Shown here: piece after piece, positions 44,059 through 54,441 of the stretch
Layout of the letters: the number at the start of each line of letters is the position of its first letter
Position numbering within the stretch: position 1 is the stretch's first letter
From: Albimonas pacifica
GTDB taxonomy: Bacteria; Pseudomonadota; Alphaproteobacteria; Rhodobacterales; Rhodobacteraceae
Assembly (NCBI RefSeq): GCF_900113695.1
Contig: NZ_FOQH01000006.1
Span: 248,001 to 312,000 of the forward strand
Length of the DNA: 64,000 nucleotides
Direction of reading: 5' to 3'
The notes under the pieces: generated by a model
What the model saw: the letters and a program-made list of their open reading frames with translations, nothing else
The model's database searches: none
What the model was told of the DNA's origin: nothing
Translations under genes and position numbers: made by a program

Positions 44059-45402
44059 ATGGCGAACTTCACCATCAGCCGCCGCGGGCTGCTGAAGACC
44101 TCGGCGGTCGCCGGCGCGGGCCTCGCGGCCCCGATGGTCTGGCGCCGGCCGGCCTACGCCTACACCAACGAGCCGACCGGCTCGTCGGTGATCCTGGGCT
44201 TCAACGTGCCCCAGACGGGCGCCTATGCCGACGAGGGCGCCGACGAGCTGCGCGCCTACGAGCTGGCGGTCGAGCATCTCAACGGCGGCGGCGACGGGGG
44301 CATGCTCGCCACCTTCTCCTCCAAGGCCCTCTCGGGCGCCGGCGTCAACGGCAAGAAGGTCGAGTTCGTCACCGGCGACACCCAGACCAAGTCCGACGCC
44401 GCCCGCGCCTCGGCCAAGCGCATGATCGAGCGCGACGGCGCCTCGATGATCACCGGCGGCTCGTCCTCGGGCGTGGCGGTGGCGGTGCAGGGTCTGTGCC
44501 AGGAGATGGGCGTCATCTTCATGGCCGGTCTCACCCACTCCAACGACACCACCGGCAAGGACAAGAAGGCCAACGGCTTCCGCCACTTCTTCAACGCCTA
44601 CATGTCGGGCGCGGCGCTGGCGCCGGTGCTGAAGTCCAACTACGGCTCCGACCGCAAGGCCTATCACCTGACCGCCGACTACACCTGGGGCTGGACCCAG
44701 GAGGAGTCGATCGCCGCCGCCACCGAGGCGCTCGGCTGGCAGACGGTCGAGAAGGTGCGCACGCCGCTGGGCGCGGGCGACTTCTCGCAGTATCTCACGC
44801 CGGTCCTGAACTCGGGCGCCGACGTGCTGATCCTCAACCACTACGGCCGCGACATGGTCAACTCGCTGACCCAGGCGGTGCAGTTCGGCCTGAAGGGCAA
44901 GCAGGTCAACGGCAAGAACTTCGAGATCGTGGTCCCCCTCTACTCCCGCCTGATGGCGCAGGGCGCAGGCGAGGCGGTGAAGGGCATCTACGGCTCGACC
45001 AACTGGCACTGGTCGCTGCAGGACGAGGGCTCGAAGGCCTTCGTGAAGTCCTTCGGCCAGAAGTACGGCTTCCCGCCCAGCCAGGCCGCCCACACCTGCT
45101 ACGTGCAGGCGCTGCTCTACGCCGACGCCGCCCAGCGCGCGGGCTCGTTCAACCCCTGCGACATCGTCGCGGCGCTGGAGGGGTTCGAGTTCGACGGCAT
45201 GGGCAACGGCCCGACCCTCTACCGGGCCGAGGATCACCAGTGCTTCAAGGACGTGCTGGTGGTGCGCGGCAAGGAGAACCCGACCTCCCAGTTCGACCTT
45301 CTCGAGGTGGTGGACGTCACCCCGGCCGAGCAGGTCACCTACGCCCCCGATCACCCGATGTTCGCGGGCGGCGAGCTGGGGCAGTGCAACCCGGGCGCGT
45401 GA
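44059..45402 (+). CDS. ABC transporter substrate-binding protein (branched-chain/amide type)
   Basis: A 447-residue periplasmic binding protein of the Leu/Ile/Val-amide class. The N-terminus carries a twin-arginine-type signal (ISRRGLLKTSAVAGAGLAAP, with AYA as likely cleavage site near residue 36). The Peripla_BP_6 fold shows GFNVPQTGAYADEGADELRA, AKRMIERDGASMITGGSSSG. ATG at 44059 follows CGGGAGGTATTC. First gene of the importer operon; the ligand may be a short-chain carboxylate given the regulator and acs nearby. Confidence 0.88.
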   Translation: MANFTISRRGLLKTSAVAGAGLAAPMVWRRPAYAYTNEPTGSSVILGFNVPQTGAYADEGADELRAYELAVEHLNGGGDGGMLATFSSKALSGAGVNGKKVEFVTGDTQTKSDAARASAKRMIERDGASMITGGSSSGVAVAVQGLCQEMGVIFMAGLTHSNDTTGKDKKANGFRHFFNAYMSGAALAPVLKSNYGSDRKAYHLTADYTWGWTQEESIAAATEALGWQTVEKVRTPLGAGDFSQYLTPVLNSGADVLILNHYGRDMVNSLTQAVQFGLKGKQVNGKNFEIVVPLYSRLMAQGAGEAVKGIYGSTNWHWSLQDEGSKAFVKSFGQKYGFPPSQAAHTCYVQALLYADAAQRAGSFNPCDIVAALEGFEFDGMGNGPTLYRAEDHQCFKDVLVVRGKENPTSQFDLLEVVDVTPAEQVTYAPDHPMFAGGELGQCNPGA

Positions 45403-45450
45403 TCCGCGCCTGACCGCACCGGGCCTGCGCGCCGCAGCGCGCGGCCCGAC

Positions 45451-45515
45451 GGGCGCGCCCCGGGGGTCGGGGCGCGCCCGAGGAGACGTCGCCGGAAGCC
45501 CTCTTTCCGGCGACG
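45451..45515 (+). other. two strong hairpins between binding-protein and permease genes
   Basis: Stem 1: GGGCGCGCCCC with GGGGCGCGCCC (45451-45479). Stem 2: CGTCGCCGGAA with TTCCGGCGACG (45487-45515). No T-run. Such hairpins after a binding-protein gene usually protect its mRNA and raise its dose over the permeases. Confidence 0.65.
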
Positions 45516-45626
45516 ACACCGGGGGCCGTCCCGCCTGGATCTCTCCTCCCCGGGCGCGACGGTCCCCACCCTTGTCTCACATCCGAAGGCCTGCCCCCGG
45601 GGCCGCCTGCAATGGGAGCCGGCGCG

Positions 45627-46655
45627 ATGGACGCGATCCTCCTCCAGATTCTGAACGGTCTCGACAAGGGCTCGGCCTACGCGATGATCGCCCTGGGTCT
45701 GACGCTCATCTTCGGCACGCTGGGCGTCGTGAACTTCGCCCATGGCGCGCTGTTCATGCTGGGCGCGTTCTGCGCCGTGTCGATCGACAAGCTCTTCTCG
45801 ATGGAGATGGTCGCCCTCTCCGCCACCGAGACCACCGCCTGGGGCACCCCGCTCGAGATCCGCACCCTCTACGTCGAGGCCTGGTTCGGCGATTTCGGCC
45901 AGTGGCTGAACGAGTGGTCGGTGCTGGTCTCGATCCTGCTCGCCATCCCCTTCATGCTGCTCGTCGGCCTGGTGATGGAGCGCGGGCTGATCCGCCACTT
46001 CTACAAGCGCCCCCACGCCGACCAGATCCTGGTGACCTTCGGCCTCGCCATCGTGCTGCAGGAGATCATCAAGGCCTTCTTCGGCGCCAACCCGATCCCC
46101 CAGCCCGCCCCCGACGCGCTGTCGGGCATGGCCGACTTCGGGGCGGCGGTGGGGATGCAGGCCGGCGCGGTCGTCTACCCGATGTGGCGGCTGGTCTACT
46201 TCCTCTTCGCCGCCGCCGTGATCGGCGCGGTGTTCTCCTTCCTGCAGTTCACCACCTTCGGCATGGTCGTGCGCGCCGGCATGGCCGACCGCGAGACGGT
46301 GGGCCTGCTGGGCATCAACATCGACCGCCGCTTCACCATGATGTTCGGGCTCGCCGCCTGCGTCGCGGGGCTCGCGGGGGTGATGTACACGCCCATCCTT
46401 TCGCCCGACTACCACCTGGGGATGGATTTCCTGGTGCTCAGCTTCGTCGTGGTCGTGGTCGGCGGCATGGGCTCGCTGCCCGGCGCGGTCGCGGCCGGCT
46501 TCCTGCTGGGGATCCTGCAGAGCTTCGCCTCGATGAACGAGGTCAAGCAGCTCCTCCCGGGCATCGACCAGATCATCATCTACCTGGTCGCCGTCGTCAT
46601 CCTGCTCACCCGCCCGCGGGGCCTGCTGGGCCGCAAGGGCGTGATGGAGGCCTGA
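45627..46655 (+). CDS. branched-chain amino acid-type ABC permease (LivH family)
   Basis: A 342-residue inner-membrane permease with about eight hydrophobic segments. LivH-type features: NGLDKGSAYAMIALGLTLIF at the start, GVVNFAHGALFMLGAF, and VVVVGGMGSLPGAVAAGFLL near the end, the coupling loop. ATG at 45627 has GGAG eight bases upstream; ATG at 45612 is less likely. Followed by the second permease after three bases. Confidence 0.9.
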   Translation: MDAILLQILNGLDKGSAYAMIALGLTLIFGTLGVVNFAHGALFMLGAFCAVSIDKLFSMEMVALSATETTAWGTPLEIRTLYVEAWFGDFGQWLNEWSVLVSILLAIPFMLLVGLVMERGLIRHFYKRPHADQILVTFGLAIVLQEIIKAFFGANPIPQPAPDALSGMADFGAAVGMQAGAVVYPMWRLVYFLFAAAVIGAVFSFLQFTTFGMVVRAGMADRETVGLLGINIDRRFTMMFGLAACVAGLAGVMYTPILSPDYHLGMDFLVLSFVVVVVGGMGSLPGAVAAGFLLGILQSFASMNEVKQLLPGIDQIIIYLVAVVILLTRPRGLLGRKGVMEA

Positions 46656-46658
46656 TCC

Positions 46659-47828
46659 ATGACCAGCTCCAAGACCAACGACCGGATCCTGCTGGCGGTC
46701 TTCTCCGTGCTGGTGCTCGCCGGACCGATCATCCTCGCGCCCTTCGGGGCGGGCTATCCGGACCTGCTGCAGAAGTTCGCGATCTACGGGATCTTCGCCA
46801 TCGGCTTCAACATCCTGTTCGGGCTGACCGGCTACCTCTCCTTCGGCCACGCGGCCTTCCTCGGCGTCGGCTCCTACGCCGCCGTGTGGATGTTCAAGCT
46901 GCTGTCGATGAACGTGATCCCCGCCATCGTCTTCGCGGTGATCGTGGGCGGGCTGTTCAGCCTGCTGATCGGCTACATCTCGCTGCGCCGCTCGGGCATC
47001 TACTTCTCGATCCTCACGCTCGCCTTCGCGCAGATGAGCTACAACCTCGCCTATTCGGTGCTGACCCCGATCACCAACGGCGAGACCGGCCTGCAGGTGA
47101 CGCTGGACGATCCCCGCATCCTCGACGGCGGCGCCGCGGGGCAGCCCTTCTCCAACCTCTTCGGCCTGAACATGATCGAGACGACCGAAGTCTCGATCCT
47201 GGGCATGGCGGTGCAGTTCAACGCGGGCTTCTACGTCTGCGCCGCGATCCTGATCGGCTGCTTCTACATCTCCCTGCGCCTGTTCCGCTCGCCCTTCGGG
47301 ATGATGCTGAAGGCGGTGAAGTCCAACCAGAACCGGATGAGCTACACCGGCCTCAACACCCGCCCCTACACGCTGGCGGCCTTCGTGATCTCGGGCATGT
47401 TCGCGGGGCTCGCGGGCGGGCTGCTGGCGGCGATGGACCCGCTGGCGGGGGCCGAGCGGATGCAGTGGACCGCCTCGGGCGAGGTCGTCCTGATGACCAT
47501 CCTCGGCGGCGCCGGCACCCTGCTGGGCCCGGTGCTGGGCGCAGGCCTGATCAAGTATTTCGAGAACATCTTCTCCGCGATCAACGAGGGCGTGCTGATG
47601 GACTTCTGGTCCTTCCTCCCCGAGACGCTGCAGCACGCCGTCGTCTCGGTCTCCTCGCTCTTCGTGGGCGAGGGCTGGCACCTGACGCTGGGGCTGATCT
47701 TCATGGTGATCGTCACCTTCCTGCCCGGCGGCCTGATCGAGGGCGCCTCGCGCCTCGGCCGCCTCGTCACCAACCGCGGCAAGGGCGAGAACGGGGCCGC
47801 GCGCCCCGCGCCCGCGCCGGCCGAGTGA
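46659..47828 (+). CDS. branched-chain amino acid-type ABC permease (LivM family)
   Basis: A 389-residue permease pairing with the preceding one. Typical: [40 protein letters not shown], and [20 protein letters not shown] near the C-terminus. The C-terminal tail is Pro/Ala-rich. It contains more residues between helices 5 and 6 than usual LivM, possibly a ligand-specific loop. Confidence 0.9.
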   Translation: MTSSKTNDRILLAVFSVLVLAGPIILAPFGAGYPDLLQKFAIYGIFAIGFNILFGLTGYLSFGHAAFLGVGSYAAVWMFKLLSMNVIPAIVFAVIVGGLFSLLIGYISLRRSGIYFSILTLAFAQMSYNLAYSVLTPITNGETGLQVTLDDPRILDGGAAGQPFSNLFGLNMIETTEVSILGMAVQFNAGFYVCAAILIGCFYISLRLFRSPFGMMLKAVKSNQNRMSYTGLNTRPYTLAAFVISGMFAGLAGGLLAAMDPLAGAERMQWTASGEVVLMTILGGAGTLLGPVLGAGLIKYFENIFSAINEGVLMDFWSFLPETLQHAVVSVSSLFVGEGWHLTLGLIFMVIVTFLPGGLIEGASRLGRLVTNRGKGENGAARPAPAPAE

Positions 47829-47839
47829 GGGAGCACGCC

Positions 47840-48604
47840 ATGGGAACCCCCATCCTCCAGGTCCAGAACGTCAACAAGCGGTTCGGCGGGCTCAAGGCGC
47901 TCGACGACGTCAATCTCACGGTGATGGAAAACACCGTCCACGCCATCATCGGCCCCAACGGCGCGGGCAAGTCGACGCTGCTCAACACCTTCGTCGGCCG
48001 CCTGATCCCCGACACCGGCACCGTCACCTTCGACGGCCAGTCCCTGATCGGGCGCAAGCCGCACGAGATCAACCAGCTCGGCGTCTCCCGCGTGTTCCAG
48101 ACCCCCGAGATCTTCGAGGATCTCACCGTCGCCGAGAACGTGATGATCCCCGCCTTCGCCAAGCGCGACGGCGCCTTCCGCCTGCACGGCTGGGAGAGCA
48201 TGTCGCGCGAGGCCGAGATCCGCGACCGGGCGCTCGCCTGTCTCGAGGACGTCAACATGGCCGACCGGCGCGCGATGCTCGCCAAGAACCTCTCGCGCGG
48301 CGACAAGCGCCGGCTGGAGATGGCCATGTGCCTGGTGCAGGAGCCCAAGCTCCTGCTGCTCGACGAGCCTACGGCGGGCATGTCGCGCGCCGACACCAAC
48401 AACACCATCGATCTGCTCAAGCAGATCGTGGCCGCCAAGAGCATCACGCTCGCGGTGATCGAGCACGACATGCACGTGGTGTTCTCCCTGGCGGACCGGA
48501 TCTCGGTCCTCGCCCAGGGCCACGTGATCGTCGAGGACGCGCCGCAGCACATCAAGGGCAACCCGAAAGTTCAGGAAGCCTATCTCGGAGGAGCGCACCT
48601 GTGA
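47840..48604 (+). CDS. ABC transporter ATP-binding protein (LivG family)
   Basis: A 254-residue ATPase subunit. Walker A GPNGAGKSTL near residue 38, the signature region NLSRGDKRRLEMAMCL (SRGDK, where consensus is SGG-Q), Walker B LLLLDEPTAGMS, and H-loop IEHDMHVVF. The changed signature (SRGDKRR) is common in LivG. It overlaps the LivF gene. Confidence 0.9.
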   Translation: MGTPILQVQNVNKRFGGLKALDDVNLTVMENTVHAIIGPNGAGKSTLLNTFVGRLIPDTGTVTFDGQSLIGRKPHEINQLGVSRVFQTPEIFEDLTVAENVMIPAFAKRDGAFRLHGWESMSREAEIRDRALACLEDVNMADRRAMLAKNLSRGDKRRLEMAMCLVQEPKLLLLDEPTAGMSRADTNNTIDLLKQIVAAKSITLAVIEHDMHVVFSLADRISVLAQGHVIVEDAPQHIKGNPKVQEAYLGGAHL

Positions 48605-49374
48605 CCCTGACCGACGATCCCTACGCCAAGGTCAAGAAGACGCCCAACCCGCGCAACGCGGGCACGCCGCCGGCCTATTTCTCCGCCTGGGACCTGCACG
48701 CCTATTATGGCGAGAGCTACATCGTCCAGGGCGTCAGCTTCAACATCCACGAGGGCGAGATCCTGGCCCTCCTGGGCCGCAACGGCGCGGGCAAGACCTC
48801 GACGCTGCGCACCATCGCGCGCGCCGGAAACCCCGAGCTCAAGCACGGCGAGATCTGGCTCGACCACAAGCCGATCCACGAGATGAAGAGCCACGACGCC
48901 GCCAAGAACGGCATCCAGCTCGTGCCCGAGGACCGGCGCATCATCCCCGGCCTGACGGTGGAGGAGAACCTGCAGCTCGCGCAGATCGAGCCGCCCCACG
49001 GCTGGTCGATCGAGCGCATCTACGAGCTGTTCCCGCGGCTCGGCGAACGCCGCAAGCAGGAGGGGGTCACCCTCTCGGGCGGCGAGCAGCAGATGCTCGC
49101 CATCGGCCGGGCGCTGGCGCGCGACATCAAGCTCCTGCTGCTCGACGAGCCCTACGAGGGCCTCGCCCCGGTGATCGTCCAGGAGATCGAGAAGACGCTG
49201 GCCGAGATCAAGAAACTCGGCATCACCACGGTGATCGTCGAGCAGAACGCCATCGCCGCCTTGCAGCTTGCCGACCGGGCGATCATCTTGGACATGGGCC
49301 AGGTGGTCTTCGACGGGACCGCTCAGGAGGTTCTCGATGACGCCGCGCTGCGGCAGGAGTACCTGGCGATCTGA
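48601..49374 (+). CDS. ABC transporter ATP-binding protein (LivF family)
   Basis: A 257-residue ATPase partner. Walker [14 protein letters not shown] near residue 60, signature [16 protein letters not shown], Walker [14 protein letters not shown], and [13 protein letters not shown] start at 48601 with GGAGGAGCGCACCT upstream overlaps the LivG stop. Completes a five-gene importer; acs follows after 128 bases. Confidence 0.9.
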   Translation: MTLTDDPYAKVKKTPNPRNAGTPPAYFSAWDLHAYYGESYIVQGVSFNIHEGEILALLGRNGAGKTSTLRTIARAGNPELKHGEIWLDHKPIHEMKSHDAAKNGIQLVPEDRRIIPGLTVEENLQLAQIEPPHGWSIERIYELFPRLGERRKQEGVTLSGGEQQMLAIGRALARDIKLLLLDEPYEGLAPVIVQEIEKTLAEIKKLGITTVIVEQNAIAALQLADRAIILDMGQVVFDGTAQEVLDDAALRQEYLAI

Positions 49375-49502
49375 GACCTTGGGACGGGGCGACATGCGCG
49401 CGCCCCGCCCTAAGTTTCTCTGGCCCCATCATCGCGGGCGCGCCGCCGCAGGGAGGTCTGGCGGTCGAAGCGCGCCCCGGACAGTCCAGGAGGAGGACGC
49501 CC

Positions 49503-51458
49503 ATGTCCGACACCGTCGTTCCCGTGCCGCCGGAGGTCGCCAACGGCGCCTCCATCGACGCCGAAAAATACGAGGCCATGTACAAGGCCTCGATCCAGGA
49601 CCCGGTGAAGTTCTGGGACGATCACGGCCGCCGGCTGGACTGGATCCGGCCCTACTCGACGGTCAGGAACGTCTCCTATTCCTACCCCGACGTGCAGATC
49701 GAGTGGTTCGGCGACGGCACGATGAACGTGGCCGCCAACTGCATCGACCGCCACCTCGAGAACCGCGCCGAGCAGACCGCGATCCTGTTCGAGCCCGACG
49801 ACCCCGAGGAGGAGGCGCAGCATATCAGCTACGCCCAGCTCCACGCCGAGGTCTCGAAGTTCGCCAACGTCCTCAAGACCCTGGGCGTGCGCAAGGGCGA
49901 CCGGGTGGTGATCTACCTGCCGATGATCCCCGCCGCCGCCTACGCCATGCTCGCCTGCGCGCGCATCGGCGCCATCCACTCGGTGGTCTTCGCGGGCTTC
50001 TCGCCCGACGCGCTCGCCGACCGGGTGAACGACTGCGGCGCGAAGCTGGTGATCACCGCCGACCACGCTCCGCGAGGCGGCCGCTCGACCCCGCTCAAGA
50101 CCAACGCCGACAAGGCCCTGCGCCGCTGCGGCGACGACGTGAAGCTGCTGGTGGTGCGCCGCACCGGCGAGCAGACCACCTGGGTCGAGGGCCGCGACTT
50201 CCACTACGAGACGCTCGCCGCCATCGTCGAGCCCGAGTGCAAGCCCGAGGAGATGAACGCGGAAGACCCGCTCTTCATCCTCTACACCTCCGGCTCCACG
50301 GGCAAACCCAAGGGGGTGGTGCACACCTCGGCGGGGTATCTCGTCTACGCCTCGATGACCCATGAGCACGTCTTCGACTACCGCGACGGCGAGGTCTACT
50401 GGTGCACCGCCGACGTGGGCTGGGTCACGGGCCACAGCTACATCGTCTATGGGCCCCTCGCCAACGGCGCGACCACGCTGATGTTCGAGGGCGTGCCCAC
50501 CTGGCCCGACGCCTCGCGCTTCTGGCAGGTGGTCGACAAGCACAAGGTCTCGATCTTCTACACCGCCCCCACCGCGCTGCGCGCCCTGATGGGCAAGGGC
50601 GACCAGTGGATCACCAAGTGCGATCTGAGCACCCTGCGCATCCTCGGCACGGTCGGGGAGCCGATCAACCCCGAGGCCTGGAACTGGTATCACCGCGTCG
50701 TCGGCAAGGGGAAATGCCCCATCGTCGACACCTGGTGGCAGACCGAGACGGGGGGCATCCTGATCTCGCCCCTCCCCGGCGCCACCCCGCTCAAGCCCGG
50801 CTCCGCCACCCGGCCCTTCTTCGGCGTGAACCCGGTGGTGCTCGACGACCAGGGCAACGAGCTCGAGGGCGAGGCCACCGGCGTGCTGGCGATCAAGGAC
50901 AGCTGGCCCGGCCAGATGCGCACCGTCTGGGGCGATCACGCGCGGTTCGTCTCGACCTATTTCGAGATGTTCAAGGGCTACTACTTCTCCGGCGACGGCT
51001 GCCGGCGGGACGCGGACGGCTACTACTGGATCACGGGCCGCGTGGACGACGTGATCAACGTCTCCGGCCACCGCATGGGCACGGCGGAGGTCGAAAGCGC
51101 CCTCGTCGCCCACGAGAAGGTCGCCGAGGCCGCGGTCGTCGGCTACCCCCACGACATCAAGGGCCAGGGCATCTACTGCTACGTGACGCTGATGGAGGGG
51201 GTCGAGCCCACCGAGGCGCTTCGCAAGGAGCTCTCGGACTGGGTGCGCACCGAGATCGGGCCCATCGCGAAACCGGACGTCATCCAGTGGGCGCCGGGGC
51301 TCCCCAAGACCCGCAGCGGAAAGATCATGCGCCGGATCCTGCGCAAGATCGCCGAGAACGACACCGGCGCCCTGGGCGACACCTCGACGCTGGCCGACCC
51401 CGCCGTGGTCGACGACCTGGTCGCCAACTCCGCCCACAAGCAGGCCGAAAGCGCCTGA
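49503..51458 (+). CDS. acs: acetyl-CoA synthetase-type acyl-CoA ligase
   Basis: A 651-residue AMP-forming ligase activating acetate (or another short acid such as propionate) to its CoA ester. Core motifs: [14 protein letters not shown] near residue 260, [10 protein letters not shown] near residue 410, [20 protein letters not shown] around 497, and the C-terminal lysine in [10 protein letters not shown] near residue 602, acetylated in Acs enzymes. Length and W in the acyl pocket region agree with acetate. ATG at 49503 follows GGAGGAGGACGCCC. Same direction as the ABC operon. Confidence 0.92.
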   Translation: MSDTVVPVPPEVANGASIDAEKYEAMYKASIQDPVKFWDDHGRRLDWIRPYSTVRNVSYSYPDVQIEWFGDGTMNVAANCIDRHLENRAEQTAILFEPDDPEEEAQHISYAQLHAEVSKFANVLKTLGVRKGDRVVIYLPMIPAAAYAMLACARIGAIHSVVFAGFSPDALADRVNDCGAKLVITADHAPRGGRSTPLKTNADKALRRCGDDVKLLVVRRTGEQTTWVEGRDFHYETLAAIVEPECKPEEMNAEDPLFILYTSGSTGKPKGVVHTSAGYLVYASMTHEHVFDYRDGEVYWCTADVGWVTGHSYIVYGPLANGATTLMFEGVPTWPDASRFWQVVDKHKVSIFYTAPTALRALMGKGDQWITKCDLSTLRILGTVGEPINPEAWNWYHRVVGKGKCPIVDTWWQTETGGILISPLPGATPLKPGSATRPFFGVNPVVLDDQGNELEGEATGVLAIKDSWPGQMRTVWGDHARFVSTYFEMFKGYYFSGDGCRRDADGYYWITGRVDDVINVSGHRMGTAEVESALVAHEKVAEAAVVGYPHDIKGQGIYCYVTLMEGVEPTEALRKELSDWVRTEIGPIAKPDVIQWAPGLPKTRSGKIMRRILRKIAENDTGALGDTSTLADPAVVDDLVANSAHKQAESA

Positions 51459-51488
51459 GGGGCCCCGTCTTCGCGAGGGACGGCGAAA

Positions 51489-51511
51489 GGGGGCCTGCGG
51501 GCCCCCTTTTT
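51489..51511 (+). terminator. rho-independent terminator of acs
   Basis: Stem GGGGGCC/GGCCCCC with loop TGCG, followed by TTTTT. Confidence 0.88.
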
Positions 51512-51594
51512 GCGGTTCCGATTACCTCCCGGGTCGTTGATGCTCCGCGCCGGGCCCGGCGAGGATGAGCGGGCCGAACCGGAGGAGACGACAG

Positions 51595-51984
51595 ATGAGC
51601 GAGAACATGGCCGACCGCATGCCCTTCTCGAAGCTGATGGGGGTGAAGGTGGTCGCGGCCGGCCCCGACGAGGTGGTCGCCACGCTGGAGGTCCGACCGG
51701 ACCTGTGCACCGCCGGCCACATCCTGCACGGGGGCGCGATCATGGCCTTCGCCGACGCGCTCGGCGCGCTGGGCACGGTGCTGTCGATGCCCAGGGACGC
51801 CAAGGGCACCACCACCATCGAGAGCAAGACCAACTTCCTCGGTGCCGCCAAGGAGGGGACCACCGTCACCGGAACCGCCACGCCGATCCACAAGGGCGGG
51901 CGCACCAGCGTCTGGCAGACGAAGATCACCCGCGAGGACGGGAAGAACGTCGCCCTCGTCACCCAGACGCAGCTCATTCTCTGA
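51595..51984 (+). CDS. PaaI-type hotdog-fold thioesterase
   Basis: A 129-residue hotdog protein releasing acids from acyl-CoA, often aromatic ones. Family motif: GHILHGGAIMAFADALGALG (about residues 40-60), with the catalytic Gly/Asp region, and ESKTNFLGAAKEG. ATG at 51595 has GGAGGAG upstream. It is separated from acs by a terminator, so independently transcribed. Confidence 0.85.
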   Translation: MSENMADRMPFSKLMGVKVVAAGPDEVVATLEVRPDLCTAGHILHGGAIMAFADALGALGTVLSMPRDAKGTTTIESKTNFLGAAKEGTTVTGTATPIHKGGRTSVWQTKITREDGKNVALVTQTQLIL

Positions 51985-52147
51985 GCCCGGCGGCCGGGGG
52001 CAGGGCGCCCGAACCGGGCGTCACGCCTCGCGCCGAAGGGGCGCCCAGGCGGCGGGCCGCGAGAGGCCCCGGGTCATGCCCGGGGCGCCCGCGCGCCGGG
52101 GCGGGCGGGGGCCCTTCGCCGCCTCGCCGCCCTCGCCGTCGAGCGGG

Positions 52148-52690
52148 TCAGGGCGCGCCGGTCGGGCCGGTCTCGGGGCCGGCGCCGGCGCGGTAGCGGA
52201 TCACCCGCGCGGGCGCGCCCGCCACCACCGCGCCGGGGGGCACGTCGGAGAGCACCACCGCGTTGGCCGCGATCAGCGCATGGTCGCCGATCGTCACCGG
52301 CCCCAGCACCACCGCGCCGGGGCCGACGTCCACATGCCCGCCCAGCCGCGGCGCGCCGCGGCGGCCGTAGTTGGTGCCCAGCGTCACGTTCTGGAACAGG
52401 ATGCAGTTCGGCCCGATCACCGTGTCGGGATGCACCACCACCCCGGTCGGATGCGGCAGCATCAGCCCCCCCGCGATCGGCGTCTTCAGCGGCACCTCGA
52501 CCGAGGTCACCGCCGACCAGAACCGGTGCGACAGCGCCCAGCGCTTCTTCGCCAGCCGCCCCAGCGGCCCGGTCCCGCAGGCCTGCCAGCGGCGGATCGC
52601 GCGCAGCAGCCGCCGGGCAGGGTCCCAGAACCGCCGCGGCCGCTCGCGCGTCCAGTCCGGCGTCTCGGCGGAGACCGCTCTCTCGGTCAC
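52148..52690 (-). CDS. serine O-acetyltransferase-like hexapeptide protein
   Basis: A 180-residue left-handed beta-helix acyltransferase resembling CysE: LPHPTGVVVHPDTVIGPNCI, QNVTLGTNYGRRGAPRLGGH, VVLGPVTIGDHALIAANAVV. It lacks most of the CysE N-terminal helical domain and is shorter than CysE (about 270), so it may act on another substrate. GTG start at 52690 with AGGAG upstream. 55 bases after ribD, same strand. Confidence 0.75.
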   Translation of the reverse strand: MTERAVSAETPDWTRERPRRFWDPARRLLRAIRRWQACGTGPLGRLAKKRWALSHRFWSAVTSVEVPLKTPIAGGLMLPHPTGVVVHPDTVIGPNCILFQNVTLGTNYGRRGAPRLGGHVDVGPGAVVLGPVTIGDHALIAANAVVLSDVPPGAVVAGAPARVIRYRAGAGPETGPTGAP

Positions 52691-52744
52691 GTCGGGGCTC
52701 CTGCGGCAGGGGAGGCGAGCGCGGGGCCTCGCGGGCGGCCTCGG

Positions 52745-53893
52745 TCAAGCATGGTCGGGCCGCCACAGGCTCAGCGCGTCCGGACCCAGCCGGCGCGTCT
52801 CCACGCAGCGCAGGCGCGCGGCCTCGGCCAGCCGCCCCAGCCCCAGCGGCCCCAGCGCCGGCAGCCCCTCGGCCCCGATGGCCGCGCCGCCGGAGAACAG
52901 CGCCAGCTCGTCCACCAGCCCGGCCGCCAGCAGAGCGCCCGCCAGCCGCCCGCCCCCCTCGCAGAAGGCGCGGGTGATCCCCGCCTCGGCCAGCGCCTCG
53001 AGCGCGGCGCGCGGATCGAGCAGCGCCGGCCCGCCGCCGCCGCCGGGGGCGGGGGGGATCGCCTGCAGGGTCAGGCCGCGCTCGCGCATCTCGGTCTCGC
53101 GGTGCGCCTCGGGGCCGTCGGGCGCGCCCACCGGCAGGTGCAGCACCAGCGCCGGCCGCGCGCCCGAGCCCAGCCGCGTGGCCGCGGCCAGGGTCAGGCG
53201 CGGGTCGAAGACGACGGGCAGGGGGGAGCGGTCCGCCATCCCCGGCAGGCGCACGTCCAGCGCGGGGTCGTCGGCGCGCACCGTGCCGATCCCCGCCAGG
53301 ATCGCGTCATGCTCGGCGCGCATCAGGTGCACCCGGGCGCGGGCCGCCTCGCCGGTGATCCACTTCGAATCCCCCGAGGCGGTGGCGATGCGCCCGTCGA
53401 GCGAGGTCGCGAGCTTCAGCGTCAGCCAGGGCCGCCCGCGGCGGTGGCGCGACAGGAAGCCGGCGTTCATCGCCTCGGCCTCGGCGGCCAGCACCCCGGT
53501 CTCGACCGCCACCCCCGCCTCGCGCAGGCGGGCGAAGCCGCGCCCGTCGACCCGCGGGTCGGGGTCGCCCGCCGCGCAGACCACGCGCGCCACGCCCGCC
53601 GCGGCGAGCGCATCGGCGCAGGGCGGCGTGCGGCCGTGGTGGGCGCAGGGCTCGAGCGTCACGTAGACGTCGGCGCCGCGCGCCGCGCCCGGTCCGAACA
53701 GCGCCTCGGCCTGGGCCAGCGCCACGGTCTCGGCATGGGGGCGGCCCGAGGGCTGGGTGAAGCCCCGCCCCAGCGCCACGCCCCCCTTCACGATCACGCA
53801 GCCCACTGCGGGGTTGGGCGCGGTGCGCCCCACCGCGCGGCGCGCCATGCTCAGCGCGGCGCGCATCCAGCGCAGGTCCTGCTCGTCGGCCAT
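52745..53893 (-). CDS. ribD: bifunctional riboflavin deaminase/reductase RibD
   Basis: A 382-residue enzyme for two early steps of riboflavin synthesis. Deaminase half: HAETVALAQAE (His and Glu of zinc site) with PCAHHGRTPPCADAL. Reductase half: LKLATSLDGRIATASGDSKW followed by ITG and FCEGGGRLAGALLAAGLVDE. It follows nrdR by 41 bases, the common nrdR-ribD order. Confidence 0.94.
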   Translation of the reverse strand: MADEQDLRWMRAALSMARRAVGRTAPNPAVGCVIVKGGVALGRGFTQPSGRPHAETVALAQAEALFGPGAARGADVYVTLEPCAHHGRTPPCADALAAAGVARVVCAAGDPDPRVDGRGFARLREAGVAVETGVLAAEAEAMNAGFLSRHRRGRPWLTLKLATSLDGRIATASGDSKWITGEAARARVHLMRAEHDAILAGIGTVRADDPALDVRLPGMADRSPLPVVFDPRLTLAAATRLGSGARPALVLHLPVGAPDGPEAHRETEMRERGLTLQAIPPAPGGGGGPALLDPRAALEALAEAGITRAFCEGGGRLAGALLAAGLVDELALFSGGAAIGAEGLPALGPLGLGRLAEAARLRCVETRRLGPDALSLWRPDHA

Positions 53894-53934
53894 GGTCGTT
53901 TCCGTGTCGGCGCCGGGGCGGCGTCAGGAGGGCG

Positions 53935-54405
53935 TCAGGGCTCCTCGCCCTTGGCGACGGGGCGCAGTTCGGCGACGAACTCCTCGAAGTCGTCGGCCTC
54001 CTGGAAGTTCTTGTAGACCGAGGCGAAGCGCACGTAGGCCACCGTGTCGATGCGCGCCAGCGCCTCCATCACGATCTGCCCGATCTCGTCCGAGGCGATG
54101 TCGACGTCGCCCTTGCTCTCGAGGCGGCGGACGATGCCCGAGATCATCTGCTCGATGCGCTCGATCTCGATGGGGCGTTTCTGCAGCGCGATGCGGATCG
54201 AGCGGGCGAGCTTGTCGCGGTCGAAATCCTCGCGCCGGCCGTTCTTCTTCACCACCACCAGGTCGCGCAGCTGCACGCGCTCGTAGGTGGTGAAGCGGCC
54301 GCCGCAGGCGGGACAGAAGCGACGGCGGCGGATCGCGACGTGATCCTCGGCCGGACGGCTGTCCTTCACCTGGGTTTCGGTGTTTCCGCAGAACGGGCAG
54401 CGCAT
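53935..54405 (-). CDS. nrdR: transcriptional repressor NrdR
   Basis: A 156-residue repressor of ribonucleotide reductase genes. Zinc ribbon [17 protein letters not shown] with [12 protein letters not shown], followed by the ATP-cone ([20 protein letters not shown]). ATG at 54405; preceding frame is not coding. A TATAAT-like -10 at 54436-54441 fits its promoter. Confidence 0.95.
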   Translation of the reverse strand: MRCPFCGNTETQVKDSRPAEDHVAIRRRRFCPACGGRFTTYERVQLRDLVVVKKNGRREDFDRDKLARSIRIALQKRPIEIERIEQMISGIVRRLESKGDVDIASDEIGQIVMEALARIDTVAYVRFASVYKNFQEADDFEEFVAELRPVAKGEEP

Positions 54406-54435
54406 ATCGGTCCCTCTCGCGCATCGGACGCCGTC

Positions 54436-54441
54436 ATTATA
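54436..54441 (-). promoter_or_regulatory. candidate -10 element of nrdR
   Basis: TATAAT on the minus strand, 31 bases upstream of the nrdR ATG. No convincing -35 is visible 17 bases upstream (GC-rich), so activator dependence is possible. Confidence 0.45.
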
